Part shown: positions 9,969 through 19,972 of the stretch, piece after piece
How positions within the stretch are numbered: the stretch's first letter is position 1
Layout: every line of letters starts with the position of its first letter
DNA from: Trypanosoma brucei gambiense DAL972
Taxonomy: Eukaryota; Euglenozoa; Kinetoplastea; Trypanosomatida; Trypanosomatidae
Direction: 5' to 3'
Length of the DNA stretch: 64,000 bases
Assembly (NCBI RefSeq): GCF_000210295.1
Contig: NC_026738.1
Span: forward strand, 1,240,001-1,304,000
Position numbers and translations under genes: made by a program
The notes under the pieces: model-generated
Databases searched by the model: none
The model's input: the letters and a program-made list of their open reading frames with translations, nothing else
What the model was told of the DNA's origin: nothing

Positions 9969-10423
9969 TCTCGAAACACTGCGCTTCAACGCTGGTAAAT
10001 GAGGTGATGGAACACCGCTAGAGGTAACAGGAGAAAGGGAAGGGGAAAGTTGGTAGGAAGCTCATGCGTATTCGTAAACAACAAAGCAAGAAAGGAGAAT
10101 GACGACAAGGTAAAACTATGCTGTTGTTGTTACGGTTGTAGTTTTTGAATTTTTCACATCTTTAGCATATACAAACGGACGGCTCTGAATACTTGTGCTT
10201 TGTCTCGCAAGTATGCTACGTTCGATGTCTACACGGCAACACATGCAACCGTATACATCCAACCCTTGCGAAGGGTGCTTCCTCGTTTTTTTCACACATC
10301 ACGCGAATATAAAACACCTATCTCCCACCTATCTACATGAATATTTTGGCGAATGTACACTTACCGTTGTGATACCGCATGTCAACTGAGATTGGGCTCG
10401 ACTACGCAAGCGCAACCAAACAT
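9969..10423. other. Intergenic region, no gene seen
   Basis: This 455-bp spacer separates the LRR gene and the 135-aa gene. It contains no supportable frame and presumably carries the LRR 3' UTR and the splice acceptor for the 135-aa gene. Confidence 0.5.
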
Positions 10424-11722
10424 CTAAGTGCTTGCAGCCTTCTTTCCCCTTTTCTTGCCTTTTCTGCTTTTTGCTCTCTCAGCCTCGGCGTCGAGGGTAA
10501 GCTGCATGTGCTCAGTAATGCGTTGCACAGTACCCTCATAAGTATCCTCTTGCATTTCGCCCACATCGATACTGAGGCCATCAGCATCGCTTGCAGCAAA
10601 TGCAAGAGTCCGACGCATATCACTAGATTCAATTGAGTTGGTGAAGTCCAGCTGTTTGAGCACCTTTGCCTTCTCCACCAGCTTCATCGTTAGTTCTACA
10701 GTTTCGGCACCAAAGGAGTTGCCTGAACAGTTTACGGCAACCAACGAATTATTGGTCATAAGCGCCTTGACAATGGCAACACCCCCAATATCAGTTAGGT
10801 CATTATCAGAAGCGCTAAGCCGCTCTAAAGTTGGTAAATCCGCATCAATCAGTAACGCAAGTTCTTCAGCTCCGCTGTCACCAAGCATGCAATTTGAGAG
10901 ATTAAGCGACCTCAGGCGATTTGGCGCGCTGGTCAGGTGATGACGGATCTCCTGCATGCCTCGCAACCCAAGAGTGTTGCTATGCAAACTTACGTCGAGA
11001 ATATATTCATTGTTTTCGATTAAGCGCCCAACGGCTTTGGCACCTCTATAACGAACGTCATTTCGTAACAGATTGAGGGAAGAAGTGCCCTTTCCGGAGT
11101 ATCTTTTTAGGGCTTCGCAGAGGTGCTCTGTCCCCTCATCCCCGATCTGATTCCCTATCAAAATGTACGTACAGTTCGGGTTTCGTTGCATCGATCGCCC
11201 GAGGCACTTTGTTCCCAGCGGCCCAATTTTGTTCCAACTGAGATCAACACGCATGAGGTCCCGGTGACATGCCGCTGCTTTGCTGATTGCAAGTAAAGTG
11301 GCATCACCCATCTCATTCCCACTCAAAACAAGTGTAAACAGCGTGCGGTTCCACAAACCCGCCTGCCCGTTAGGACTTACATTGGGAATGAAAGCACTCG
11401 CCAGAGCGATACCACCCACATCTGTTACTTTATTTTGTGCTAAGTTCAGGTGTTGAATGGTATCGTTGCGTCGCAGAAGCTCCGCCAGTGTAATTGCGCC
11501 CGCGTCACCAATATCGTTATGCGCTAACTCCAACTTCACAACGTGTCTGTTCTTCATGAGCGCATTACCAATGATTTGCATACCCCGAGGTATGAGCTTC
11601 TTTCCCTGTAGCTCCAAAACATTGGAAAGGAAAACCATACGCCACTTCTTCCTCGAGTAAAAATTTGTTGTCGGGTCTTTGTTCGTCCCGGGTGGTGGGA
11701 TCTTCTCCTTCCTCCGTCCCAT
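10424..11722 (-). CDS. Leucine-rich repeat protein, ribonuclease-inhibitor type (432 aa)
   Basis: The protein is built of 28-30-residue leucine-rich repeats of the RNase-inhibitor/NLR type from about residue 30 to 370. Clear units include VVKLELAHNDIGDAGAITLA, IQHLNLAQNKVTDVGGIALA, LMRVDLSWNKIGPLGTKCLG, LRSLNLSNCMLGDSGAEELA and LERLSASDNDLTDIGGVAIV. Each pairs a LxxLxLxxN strand with a helix. A short acidic linker and a very basic tail (RAKSRKGKKRGKK) follow. Such proteins act as binding scaffolds; in trypanosomes many are flagellar or regulatory, but location cannot be read here. The ATG at 11722 is the first of the frame and a second lies 28 codons in. A long A/T repeat sits about 70 bp upstream. 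Confidence 0.85.
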   Translation of the reverse strand: MGRRKEKIPPPGTNKDPTTNFYSRKKWRMVFLSNVLELQGKKLIPRGMQIIGNALMKNRHVVKLELAHNDIGDAGAITLAELLRRNDTIQHLNLAQNKVTDVGGIALASAFIPNVSPNGQAGLWNRTLFTLVLSGNEMGDATLLAISKAAACHRDLMRVDLSWNKIGPLGTKCLGRSMQRNPNCTYILIGNQIGDEGTEHLCEALKRYSGKGTSSLNLLRNDVRYRGAKAVGRLIENNEYILDVSLHSNTLGLRGMQEIRHHLTSAPNRLRSLNLSNCMLGDSGAEELALLIDADLPTLERLSASDNDLTDIGGVAIVKALMTNNSLVAVNCSGNSFGAETVELTMKLVEKAKVLKQLDFTNSIESSDMRRTLAFAASDADGLSIDVGEMQEDTYEGTVQRITEHMQLTLDAEAERAKSRKGKKRGKKAAST

Positions 11723-12073
11723 GGCTTCAGCACCTCAACCAATCGTGAAAAGTTCACCAGTATACACTAGCTGGAGGAGGAGCCGAATACCAAATATATA
11801 TATATATATATATGGCTGAATGTTTTGTGCTTATATATCTATAACCTTTTTTTTGTTTACCAGCCAGAGGTGCAGAAGCAAAAAGGGAGCAATCAATGAT
11901 AATACGCGACTTCTAAAAAAAAAAAACGGTAGCCGATGCAGCAATGTCCAACAGCGAAGACTTTAAAACCTTAAGAGTAGTAGAAAGGGAAACAACAACA
12001 GAAATGCACCACACCGAACGAGACTGCAACAGCGGCTTTAAAAAAAAAAAAATTGAAATCCACCAATGAGGCA
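11723..12073. other. Intergenic region with (AT)n
   Basis: It is non-coding. It contains an (AT)n run at about 11794-11813 and poly-A/T tracts. On the minus strand the T-rich part of this spacer should provide the pyrimidine tract for the LRR mRNA. Confidence 0.5.
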
Positions 12074-12730
12074 CTACCAGTACCTATCCACTTTCTTTGG
12101 TTGGCGGAGGGCTGCTAAAAAGGCTTCTTTGCTCGCCATTTGCTTCTTTTCTTGCGCCTTTTCGGCCGTCGTGTGACGCTCCCCCTCCTCCACATCCTTC
12201 CCTGCCTTGCGCGACTGCGAAAGGGAATTAAACAGACAAACAACACCGGCCGTGGCAACCGAGCGCAGGCGGTATTCGTAATCATGTGCGCTCTGATGAG
12301 GCAGCAAACGATTGTGGTTCTGGTTTTTTACAGCTCGACGAAGTAATTTAAGCCCCATCGCCTCCGTAGAAGTCCGTCCCCCCGATACCTCCGTCGTTGG
12401 TACAACTTTCTCAGTCGTCTTCCCTACAATCTCAATGGCACCTTTGCCAATTGGTTTCTTCAGTGTCTGAGCACGAAGCGATGGCGAACAAGAGGGTGCT
12501 TTCGGTTTGTTTGGCTTCAAATTCGCTGCCACTGTGCCCTGGTCAGCGGCCGTCAAAGAGGATGATGCCGCACCAGTCAACTCAGCTACGCGTTGCAGCA
12601 ACGCTTCCTCTGAAAGTTTGGGTGCCCGCTTCACCAAAGCAACCGTGCGCTTGCCTTTCGCTTTTTTGGAGGCCCTATTTTTTGGGGGCTTAGACACCTT
12701 ACCAACTGCACCACGGAAACGGCCTGCCAT
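12074..12730 (-). CDS. RRP15: RRP15-like ribosome biogenesis protein (218 aa)
   Basis: The N-terminus is strongly basic (RASKKAKGKRTVALVKR), as in nucleolar proteins. The C-terminal part (about residues 155-215) resembles the Rrp15p domain: RSVATAGVVCLFNSLSQSRK, which matches the family pattern of R-hydrophobic-A-T-x-G-V-V-x-L-F-N, then a charged linker and the closing ASKEAFLAALRQPKK. In yeast Rrp15 is a pre-60S factor needed for processing of 27S pre-rRNA. The assignment is by motif and composition and is moderate. The ATG at 12730 opens the frame. It lies directly downstream of a DDX21-like nucleolar helicase, which is suggestive but not proof, because trypanosome polycistrons mix functions. 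Confidence 0.65.
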   Translation of the reverse strand: MAGRFRGAVGKVSKPPKNRASKKAKGKRTVALVKRAPKLSEEALLQRVAELTGAASSSLTAADQGTVAANLKPNKPKAPSCSPSLRAQTLKKPIGKGAIEIVGKTTEKVVPTTEVSGGRTSTEAMGLKLLRRAVKNQNHNRLLPHQSAHDYEYRLRSVATAGVVCLFNSLSQSRKAGKDVEEGERHTTAEKAQEKKQMASKEAFLAALRQPKKVDRYW

Positions 12731-13233
12731 GATTTGCCGCTAAATGCTAACTTTTTGCTGGGATGCAGCCACAGGGACATACATCAGACAGTCCACCAGA
12801 AGAGAGAAAGAGAAGCATTATGGGAGAAATGAATAGGAGCCGCACGGCGCAGCAAAAGAAGCGCATTTCGCACACTTATATAGTTAAGAGTGCAACTTCA
12901 CTGGGCATCGTGGATAAGCTTAACAGTGGTAACAGACGTAAAATAGTGCCCCTATTCAAAAATAAAAGAAAGAACTTAATTACTCTTAACGAACAACAGT
13001 TAATAAACTGCAGTAGCCCAGTCGTTTAAACAAAGAAACAGAAACAGTGTCAGAAGGGGGGTCCTTATACCTGTCATAATGGTTTTCCCCTTTTTCCTTT
13101 CCTTCACTTTGTCCCTGAGTATCACACGCTTATTTGCGTCAGATATAACCCCTGGTATGCATACTGCCGCTGGTCGATGATAAGTTCACACAACGACACA
13201 TTTCCCACACACACTCGGTGGTAGGTTAGGCTC
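12731..13233. other. Intergenic region, no gene seen
   Basis: This 503-bp spacer between the helicase and RRP15-like genes has no supportable frame. It holds the helicase 3' UTR and the RRP15-like 5' signals. Confidence 0.5.
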
Positions 13234-15132
13234 CTAATAACGCCTTTGAGTCGACCGGTAGCCGGAACCCCAACTCCTTCCGCCGCCACCACCGCCGCCG
13301 CCACCATTACGGTTGTATTGATTATATCCGCCGCCCCGTGGCCCGCCACGGTACCCGCCACCACCACCACCTCCACCACGGTTTCCGCGACTACCGCTGT
13401 TCAGCTCTCGGGCAATAATTGGAGGAAGCGTTTCGATTACGCTCAATTCCATGCCTTGCACTGGAGTGTTTAGTATGCGGTCCACTACATCCTCAGGCAC
13501 GTCAAATACACAACCCGGAGCGTCCTGCAGGAGTGTTATATCGCGGCAACGCATAAACAATTCATCCCCGAGGTTGTTGCGCAATATGCTGCAAAACACA
13601 TGCGTAGGTAAACTCCGCTGACCCAACATCTGCACTGTTGCGGAGCCCCTTGCCCCGCTGATGAGGCCACGCTTTGTGATACTGCTGGTATATCCACTCA
13701 TGACGGCAATAGCTGAAGCAAGAATCTCGGTTGGGTCAGCATCCTTAAGAAGTTCTGCAGCCTGGTCCATAAAAAGATTTGTCGCGCTTCGCTCCACGCG
13801 TGCCATGTCTTCCGCAGCATCGCGCGCCACTGCCTTAAGAATCTCCTCCCGCGTCGGCGCGGGTAAAACCTCGAACTTAATTTTGGCGTGGCGCTCAATG
13901 CGCTCCACAACATATTCATCCTTCGGCTGGTGAAGGAGCACACAGACACCTTTGCGGCCAGCACGTCCTGTCCTGCCAGCGCGGTGAATAAAGGCATCAA
14001 TGTCTGTAGGCGGTGCGCACTGAATGACAAGGTCCACCATGGGGAGATCCAAGCCACGGGCAGCCACATCAGTGGCTATCAGAACGCTAAACTTGTTGTC
14101 ACGGAAGCTTTTCATCGTGCTCTCCCGCTGCTCTTGTTGCATATCACCGTGAAGGCACTGAGAATCCAACTTTGTATTGTTGATGGAAAGGTCATGGCAG
14201 TCCTTCTTGGTGTTGGTAAAAATGAGTGTCCGGCCATGCCGCCCACTGTACACCTTCACTAAGTCTGCCAACATGCTGGAAACCTCAGCAAAGCCACACT
14301 TACGGCGATAGAATCGGATGGTGTTTGCCGCACGCATTGCGCCTTGCCCGACCATATCAATAAACTTTTTGTTCTTGGAAATGAATGAGCACGTGTGGAC
14401 CCAGTCTGGGACCGTGGCCGAAAAGAGCAACGTCTGGTGTTTTGGTTCATCAGGAGTCGAACCGTTCTGTTCTGCGACTCGCTGTAGTAACAGTTCAATA
14501 TCCTCCTTGAAGCCAATATCCAGCATGTGGTCAGCCTCGTCCAAACAAACCATCTTCACACGCTCAAAGTGCAGCGTACCTTTCTCGAGGAAATCCTTTG
14601 CACGACCGGGTGTGGCCACAACAATGTCAACACCGCTGAACAGCACACGCTCCTGGGTACTGTAGGCAACACCACCATAAAGTGCAGCAACCACGAGGTC
14701 CCCGCTAACACCTGCGAGCACGTCACGCACTTGAATGGCAAGTTCACGAGTCGGGCAAAATATTACCGCCGCAGGACCGCGCCCACGCGCCAGCGGTCCC
14801 TCCTTCTTGTTCAGTTTCTCAACAATGGGAATACCGAAAGCAAGTGTTTTGCCACTTCCCGTACGCGCCTGCACAAGGACATCTTCACCACGCATAATAG
14901 CTTCGAATGTTAGTGCCTGCACGGGAAACAGCGAAACAATACCTTGAGCCTCCAGTGCCTTCACCATCCCGCTGGAAAGATTAAACTCAGAGAACGGCCG
15001 ACCCACCGCGGCAGAGCCGTTGTTGGGCTCCTGATCAGTCTCTTCATTCCCAGTCATCTCTTCGCGGGAGCGTTTCGTTTTGGTGACGTGCCCTTCATGC
15101 CTGTGAGTCCCTTCCTCAGCTCTGGAAGACAT
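13234..15132 (-). CDS. DEAD-box RNA helicase, DDX21/Gu-like, with RGG tail (632 aa)
   Basis: All DEAD-box motifs are present: Q-motif region FSEFNLSSGM to FPVQ (47-72), ARTGSGKT (89-96), PTRELA (127-132), TPGR (174-177), DEAD (198-201), SAT (238-240), ATDVAARGLD and HRAGRTGRAG. After the helicase core a stretch at about 490-565 (ending CVFDVPEDVVDRIL) corresponds to the GUCT domain specific to the DDX21/DDX50 (Gu) group. The last 60 residues are Gly/Arg-rich (RGGGGGGGGYRGGPRGGGY and similar), an RNA-binding RGG tail and probable arginine-methylation target. I infer a nucleolar helicase for rRNA processing. The N-terminus is charged and KR-rich (KTKRSREE). Length fits the family. The ATG at 15132 is clear. 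Confidence 0.93.
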   Translation of the reverse strand: MSSRAEEGTHRHEGHVTKTKRSREEMTGNEETDQEPNNGSAAVGRPFSEFNLSSGMVKALEAQGIVSLFPVQALTFEAIMRGEDVLVQARTGSGKTLAFGIPIVEKLNKKEGPLARGRGPAAVIFCPTRELAIQVRDVLAGVSGDLVVAALYGGVAYSTQERVLFSGVDIVVATPGRAKDFLEKGTLHFERVKMVCLDEADHMLDIGFKEDIELLLQRVAEQNGSTPDEPKHQTLLFSATVPDWVHTCSFISKNKKFIDMVGQGAMRAANTIRFYRRKCGFAEVSSMLADLVKVYSGRHGRTLIFTNTKKDCHDLSINNTKLDSQCLHGDMQQEQRESTMKSFRDNKFSVLIATDVAARGLDLPMVDLVIQCAPPTDIDAFIHRAGRTGRAGRKGVCVLLHQPKDEYVVERIERHAKIKFEVLPAPTREEILKAVARDAAEDMARVERSATNLFMDQAAELLKDADPTEILASAIAVMSGYTSSITKRGLISGARGSATVQMLGQRSLPTHVFCSILRNNLGDELFMRCRDITLLQDAPGCVFDVPEDVVDRILNTPVQGMELSVIETLPPIIARELNSGSRGNRGGGGGGGGYRGGPRGGGYNQYNRNGGGGGGGGGRSWGSGYRSTQRRY

Positions 15133-15741
15133 GCTTGTCAGTGCCTTTTATACCTTAGTTTAGTGTTACTGTTGTTTTGTTTTGTTTTTTAAACCCACTC
15201 CTTTTACCACTTTATTCCTAATTCGTCTCCGACGCACCCTCTTTACGTCCGACTCTTTATGTCACTCCTCACCACTTCTTTCTGATTAACTTGACCGCTG
15301 TAACAAATACAGGGTAGTCGCGTGGCACCGGGAACCTCAGCCTACAGACCTAACAAAAAAATTTTTAAAATCCACACGTAGAGTAAGTACACTTCAGGGA
15401 GCAATCAGTCAAAACAGTAAAATAAGCGACGAGTAAAAGAACGAAGGTATGTATGTGATTCAACTCCAAAAACGTTTCCAAGCAAAATAACAAAAACAAA
15501 AAACAAATGTTGCACTAGCAAGCAACGAACCTGCCCTTCCTGCGCACCGACTGTGCCACGCTCACTTTTTGAAAACACTTGGACCCTCCGCCTGGTCCTA
15601 CTCTCTCCGTAACTGCATGCTATTTTTGTTGTTTCATACGAGCACAACCACGAACTGCTTGCAGTTAGGCACAAGTAGATGAGTCAGTTGGCAAAACCAT
15701 ATCACAAACCAAGTACACATATGCAACCATGCACGCATAAG

Positions 15742-15779
<38 letters not shown>

Positions 15780-16090
15780 GTAGAGAAGAGCGTAGCTATA
15801 CCACACACCCATGTAACAAACGGGCAAAAGCAGCTAAAAAAAAAATCAAAAGGCCGCCTCGTGCAGGCCCTAAGACTCCCTTCCTCCTCCTCCACTTCTC
15901 TCATAACCGCCTTCGTATTCCTTCCCTCTCACTCACCTTGTGCGACCACTGCGCCACGTCTTCATCTTCCACGAGTCTCCCGGCCTGCCGTCGTCACACA
16001 ATGCGCTTTTTTGGCACGCAAAGATACTTCACTCCGCTTCTCATGAAATTGCTCTGACCCACAAGTCCGGGGGAAAGCGAGGGAGCTGCG
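15133..16090. other. Intergenic region, no gene seen
   Basis: This 958-bp spacer has no supportable gene. It includes a (TA)n(TG)n composite microsatellite at 15742-15779 and a T/C-rich plus-strand block at about 15880-15960. Confidence 0.5.
15742..15779. repeat. (TA)n(TG)n composite microsatellite
   Basis: About 11 TA units run directly into about 8 TG units. Confidence 0.9.
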
Positions 16091-17146
16091 CTATCCCTCT
16101 TCACATTGGCTCGTCATTGGTAAGAAATCAGCCACTCCACCCGTCTCATTTTTTTTTAGGAACCACGCAGATTGCAGCACATCACTTGCTTTAGGCCGCT
16201 GACCTGGGTCAAAACTCAACAATAGCCGAATGATATCTACAGCCTCAGGTGGCACATTCCTCCATTCCGGCTCCTCAAATAACGGCCCGACCTCCATCAC
16301 TTTCACCAATTGTACCTTATTTCCCCTGTTTTGAAAAGGCAGCTTCCTGCAGAACATCACGTACAATATGGTCCCCACGGCAAACATATCCATTCGTGGC
16401 ATTAACTCAGCGGTGGTTGCCAGATGGCCGCTTTGCACGAGGCTGCGCACCGTCTCGGGGGCCGCATAGTTAATGGTCCCGCACGGTGTGGCGATAAGAG
16501 GACTGTCGGTGTACGACGACTCAAGCGAGTCCGCTGGCGCAGCCGAGGGAGCTGGGGACAATTGCCACACGTTCCCGCCCAAAAGACGATCACCAACACA
16601 ACGCCGCCCCTTCGACAGCGTGCGTGCGAGACCAAAGTCAACAAGAGTCAAGTGGAATCCACCATCTTCTGTGGATGTTACAAGTACGTTCTCAGGTTTG
16701 ATATCGCGGTGTACAACGCGAACCTGGCTATGCAAATAGTTAACGACCTCCAACAACTGTCGTGCAACTGACCGCACCTGCGCCTCCGTCATGGTGCCGT
16801 CACGCAGTGTCTTGTAGAGTTCCTTTCCGTCAACGAAGTTTGTCACGATCACAATATGATATTCGGTTTGAAAGCAATCAATAAATTGCAAGCAATTAGG
16901 GTGGTTCAGATGACGCAGAATCTCCACCTCTCTAACAATATCTTGACACATTCTGTCCAACGAGAGACCTCGTTTTTCAAACACCTTGAGGGCAACAGGG
17001 CTCCCCTTGCTCACTTTATCACCATCTACGAGGCTCACACCCTTGAACACCGACGCATACGTTCCTCGCCCCACAAAGTCTAAAATTTCGTCCGTCGCAT
17101 ACAGGCGGTCCATAAGACGTTCCATGCGAAAGGGAACGTGCGACAT
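16091..17146 (-). CDS. Protein kinase (351 aa)
   Basis: This is a complete eukaryotic protein kinase domain over most of the length. Visible are the glycine loop GRGTYASVFKG, VALKVFEK with the ATP-binding lysine, the alpha-C helix glutamate in REVEILRHLNHPN, catalytic loop HRDIKPENVL, the metal-binding DFG in LTLVDFGLA, a long activation segment, and the APE-equivalent APETV. The HRDIKPEN loop and RHLNHPN signature are typical of CAMK/NEK-like serine/threonine kinases. The activation loop carries an insert rich in Ser, Pro and Ala (about 45 residues, including APSAAPADSLESSYTDSP). I start at the ATG at 17146: the frame upstream has only a GTG, and a TTTTGTGCAG acceptor ends two bases before this ATG, giving a very short 5' UTR if used. 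The substrate is unknown. Confidence 0.9.
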   Translation of the reverse strand: MSHVPFRMERLMDRLYATDEILDFVGRGTYASVFKGVSLVDGDKVSKGSPVALKVFEKRGLSLDRMCQDIVREVEILRHLNHPNCLQFIDCFQTEYHIVIVTNFVDGKELYKTLRDGTMTEAQVRSVARQLLEVVNYLHSQVRVVHRDIKPENVLVTSTEDGGFHLTLVDFGLARTLSKGRRCVGDRLLGGNVWQLSPAPSAAPADSLESSYTDSPLIATPCGTINYAAPETVRSLVQSGHLATTAELMPRMDMFAVGTILYVMFCRKLPFQNRGNKVQLVKVMEVGPLFEEPEWRNVPPEAVDIIRLLLSFDPGQRPKASDVLQSAWFLKKNETGGVADFLPMTSQCEEG

Positions 17147-17516
17147 ACCTGCACAAAACACTGATAAAGGTAGGGAAAGAAATATGTTTCAACCTCCACT
17201 TCTTTCCTTCCTCTCACCAAAAGGAAAAACGGGATAAAGAAGAAGCGAATAACGCCAGCAATTGAATACGCACATCAACACAATTAGCAAGAAAAGGGAT
17301 ACACGCGGTACTTTCACAGGTGAGTGGTTAGCTTCTCCATCACCCGTGTTGACATATATATACGAATATGTATATTTACACAAAAGGTGCATAAAGAGTC
17401 ATTGTGCACCCTTTCATCATCTCTATACATTCTAGTAACCACAACGAAAATGAGAGGAAACGTACCTGAACAGGTGCCAGGGTTGCACCGCCACCAAAAT
17501 AACCGCGCGACGAAGG
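17147..17516. promoter_or_regulatory. Intergenic region with splice signals of the kinase gene
   Basis: It is non-coding. On the minus strand a T/C tract (about 17165-17185) precedes the GTGCAG at about 17149-17154. The rest should be the 3' UTR of the LC8 gene. Confidence 0.45.
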
Positions 17517-17789
17517 TTACGTCACTGTCTTCCACAAAAGGATGGACAACGGGCCCCAGGTCATGTATATGTACCCCTTCATCTCATGAGTCACAAAGGA
17601 CCCAAAGTTCTTGCCAACGACACAATGCCAAATACCCTTGTATTTCTTTTGGAATTCCCGCTTCACGAAAGAGGCCACGCCATTCTCCAGCGATTCCGTT
17701 TCAAAGGCCTGAATGACAAGGTTACGCGCCTCCTCCTGCATCTCTTTCGTCATATCAGCGTTAATGTTGAATTCATGGTGCTTAGACAT
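17517..17789 (-). CDS. LC8-type dynein light chain (90 aa)
   Basis: The protein has the length and sequence pattern of DYNLL/LC8: an N-terminal helix region ending VIQAFETES, then ENGVASFVKREFQKKYKGIW, then the HCVVGKNFGSFVTHE strand that forms the peptide-binding groove, and the C-terminal YIYMTWGPLSILLWKT. LC8 is a homodimeric hub that dimerises partners in dynein, in axonemal radial spokes and elsewhere. I start at the ATG at 17789; upstream frame extension to 17876 has no family resemblance. Substitutions compared with canonical LC8 (for example WHCVVGKNFGSFVTHEMKG where the family has WHCIVGRNFGSYVTHETKH) are conservative, so this may be the flagellar or cytoplasmic paralogue; trypanosomes have several. 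Confidence 0.93.
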   Translation of the reverse strand: MSKHHEFNINADMTKEMQEEARNLVIQAFETESLENGVASFVKREFQKKYKGIWHCVVGKNFGSFVTHEMKGYIYMTWGPLSILLWKTVT

Positions 17790-18625
17790 GTTGTGTGGCT
17801 TTAATAATACTACACACCCCTTAACTTGGTTAAACCCGTGACGATTAACTGTTGCTCGTGGCACGATCCCAAACAATTACGGACAGATGCCTTGCGAGGG
17901 AACAACGGCGGAGTGCTGCTCACGGCTACACGGCTGTAGGCGCAATGAAAAAGGGGGGAAAACGTATGGGCAAAGAACGTCGTCAGATGATGAAATAGAG
18001 AAAGAAGGAAAGTGATTGATCCGAGCATGGAATAATCGGATTAAGGTAACGAAGAAAAGAGGCGGAAGTGCTTGAAAGGGTCTCGTGCAACCTCACAAAC
18101 GGGAGTCAAAAAAGAAAAAAGAGGGAAACGCGAGAAGAGGGAAATTAAGTTGAAAAGAAAAAAAGGAAGGGGATGAACAAAGACAGGGGAAATAATATAA
18201 AATTAAACGGTTGTGGACAGACAAAACTTGAACAAACGAGAGAGAACAAAACTGAAAATGTTCTGTCAGTTTGGTTTCCTGTATATCAACATATACGAAT
18301 GTGTGTATGTTTCTGTTCCCGCTTACCGCCGACGTAAATCTCCCCCACCAACCAGCGCAGTGGCATCCGGACATTTTCGATTTTACCCAAGGCGTTTTCT
18401 GCGGTAACAAAGCACCATTAGCTTTACAAAGCGGCCTAATGAATTACACCCAACACCACGGTCCCCTCCCTTTCTTATCGTGAGCCGTAAAACGCACATA
18501 CAAACACATACATATTTCTTTACGTTAACTTCACATATTACCTGGCATCCTCACACATAACAGAAAAAAAAAACACCGCCTCCTTCACTCTTCTTTATTA
18601 CACGTCACGTTTGGGCACAACGTTA
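17790..18625. other. Intergenic region, no gene seen
   Basis: An 836-bp non-coding spacer. The plus strand is purine-rich at about 17940-18250, so the transcribed strand is T/C-rich there, as expected for the splice-signal region of the LC8 gene. Confidence 0.5.
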
Positions 18626-19135
18626 TCACTTTACAGCAGTTTTTTCATACAGCATTTTGACAGTCACACCAATCTCCTGTGTTTGCGAGGCCAAACTCGT
18701 CACGGCAAACTGTGTCTGGTCGTGCTTCATCACAAGAGTCGTAACAGATGCAGCCAAACTGCTGTTATGCTCTGCAAGCAGACGGTTACATTCCAACAAA
18801 GATGTGTTCTCCCTTTTTAGACCGATAACCTCACCTTCCAACCGCCGCTTATCCCGTAGCAAACGCTTTGTTTTCTTCCTCTCTCGGCACAAAGCAGACA
18901 CAACACCCTCCACATCCACCGATAATTTTCCCCGCATCGGGCTAACATCCGACATTTCGCTGCCAGTACTGCTACGAAGACTGTTACCGCTGCTGTGGTC
19001 CCTCGCCCCCTCGGCATTGAAATCCCTCTTTGAAACTGTCTTATCCACAATCCACTGTGGCCGCGAGCCATCACGGTAATCAGCCTTCGGGCCGTGGTCA
19101 ATAAAACTGCCACTACTTCCGTTGCTCATTGACAT
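18626..19135 (-). CDS. Small coiled-coil protein, unknown function (169 aa)
   Basis: I do not recognise a family. The first 75 residues are Ser/Gly/Asp-rich and probably disordered (MSMSNGSSGSFIDHGPK, SSGNSLRSSTGSEMSDVSP). Residues about 80-160 form a likely coiled coil: VVSALCRERKKTKRLLRDKR, then EVIGLKRENTSLLECNRLLA, then further leucine/valine heptads to the end. There is no signal peptide. I chose the ATG at 19135, which begins the MSMSNGS stretch; a second ATG follows two codons later. The upstream codons are Cys-rich and look untranslated. It sits between major vault protein and the LC8 light chain; a cytoskeletal role is possible but only a guess. Confidence 0.65.
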   Translation of the reverse strand: MSMSNGSSGSFIDHGPKADYRDGSRPQWIVDKTVSKRDFNAEGARDHSSGNSLRSSTGSEMSDVSPMRGKLSVDVEGVVSALCRERKKTKRLLRDKRRLEGEVIGLKRENTSLLECNRLLAEHNSSLAASVTTLVMKHDQTQFAVTSLASQTQEIGVTVKMLYEKTAVK

Positions 19136-19972
19136 GTGACTACAGCGCTCACAGCAGCCACACCACAAACACCAGTCACCTTATCCCCTTGCTCTCAGAT
19201 GAAACAACAGGTCGGGATGCCTTCAAATTATACAGAATGTCGAACAAGGGGGAAAAAAAAAACTAGCTTCAAAGTAACAGACGAGATCAGAATAAACGAG
19301 CGGCAATTGCTGTTGCAAAGAGAGGTAAATATTTCTGGAAAAGCAGGAATACTCGAGAATTGTAAAATAATAATAATAATAATAATAGAGTAGATGAAAA
19401 GCAAACAATTGAAACTATCGTCAAGGTGGGGCAAGTGATTTCGACTCAAAATACTTATCCACAAATCGATACGCCCATGCGAGAGAAATGGCAGCAAGAA
19501 TCTTGAGGCAATATAGCCTCCCTCAGTTGTACCATTTCCATCGCTACACGTATTCTCCGCTAGATCATAATACCTGCAGCTAGTGAATTTACTACGCAGG
19601 TATTGTCCAGGTAACAATAAAATCCATAAAGATTTATTACTCACCGTGCATACCAACAATTTGAAACAAAAGCAAAAAAAAAAATGTATGATTGATGGCG
19701 GCAGTAAGTATCCCTAAACAGATTGAAAATCCAATGAACCCCTGTTTCCTTACTCTTGATCCCGTTTGTTTCAAAAAAAAAAACGGAAACGGACATGCGC
19801 AAGCCCTTCTGATCCACTACTACGCATGCGGAAATAATCCATGGTGCCTTGTCCCTCACCTTTGGTAAATGCCATATGAAAATGAAAAGGTGGTGCTAAC
19901 AGTGTCCAACCACGCCACATTGCATGGGACTAACACATATAATTTGAAGGGGTGCACCCAAGAGCACAAAAA
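19136..19972. other. Intergenic region, no gene seen
   Basis: An 837-bp spacer with an (ATA)n run at about 19368-19388 and short poly-A tracts. No supportable frame. Confidence 0.5.
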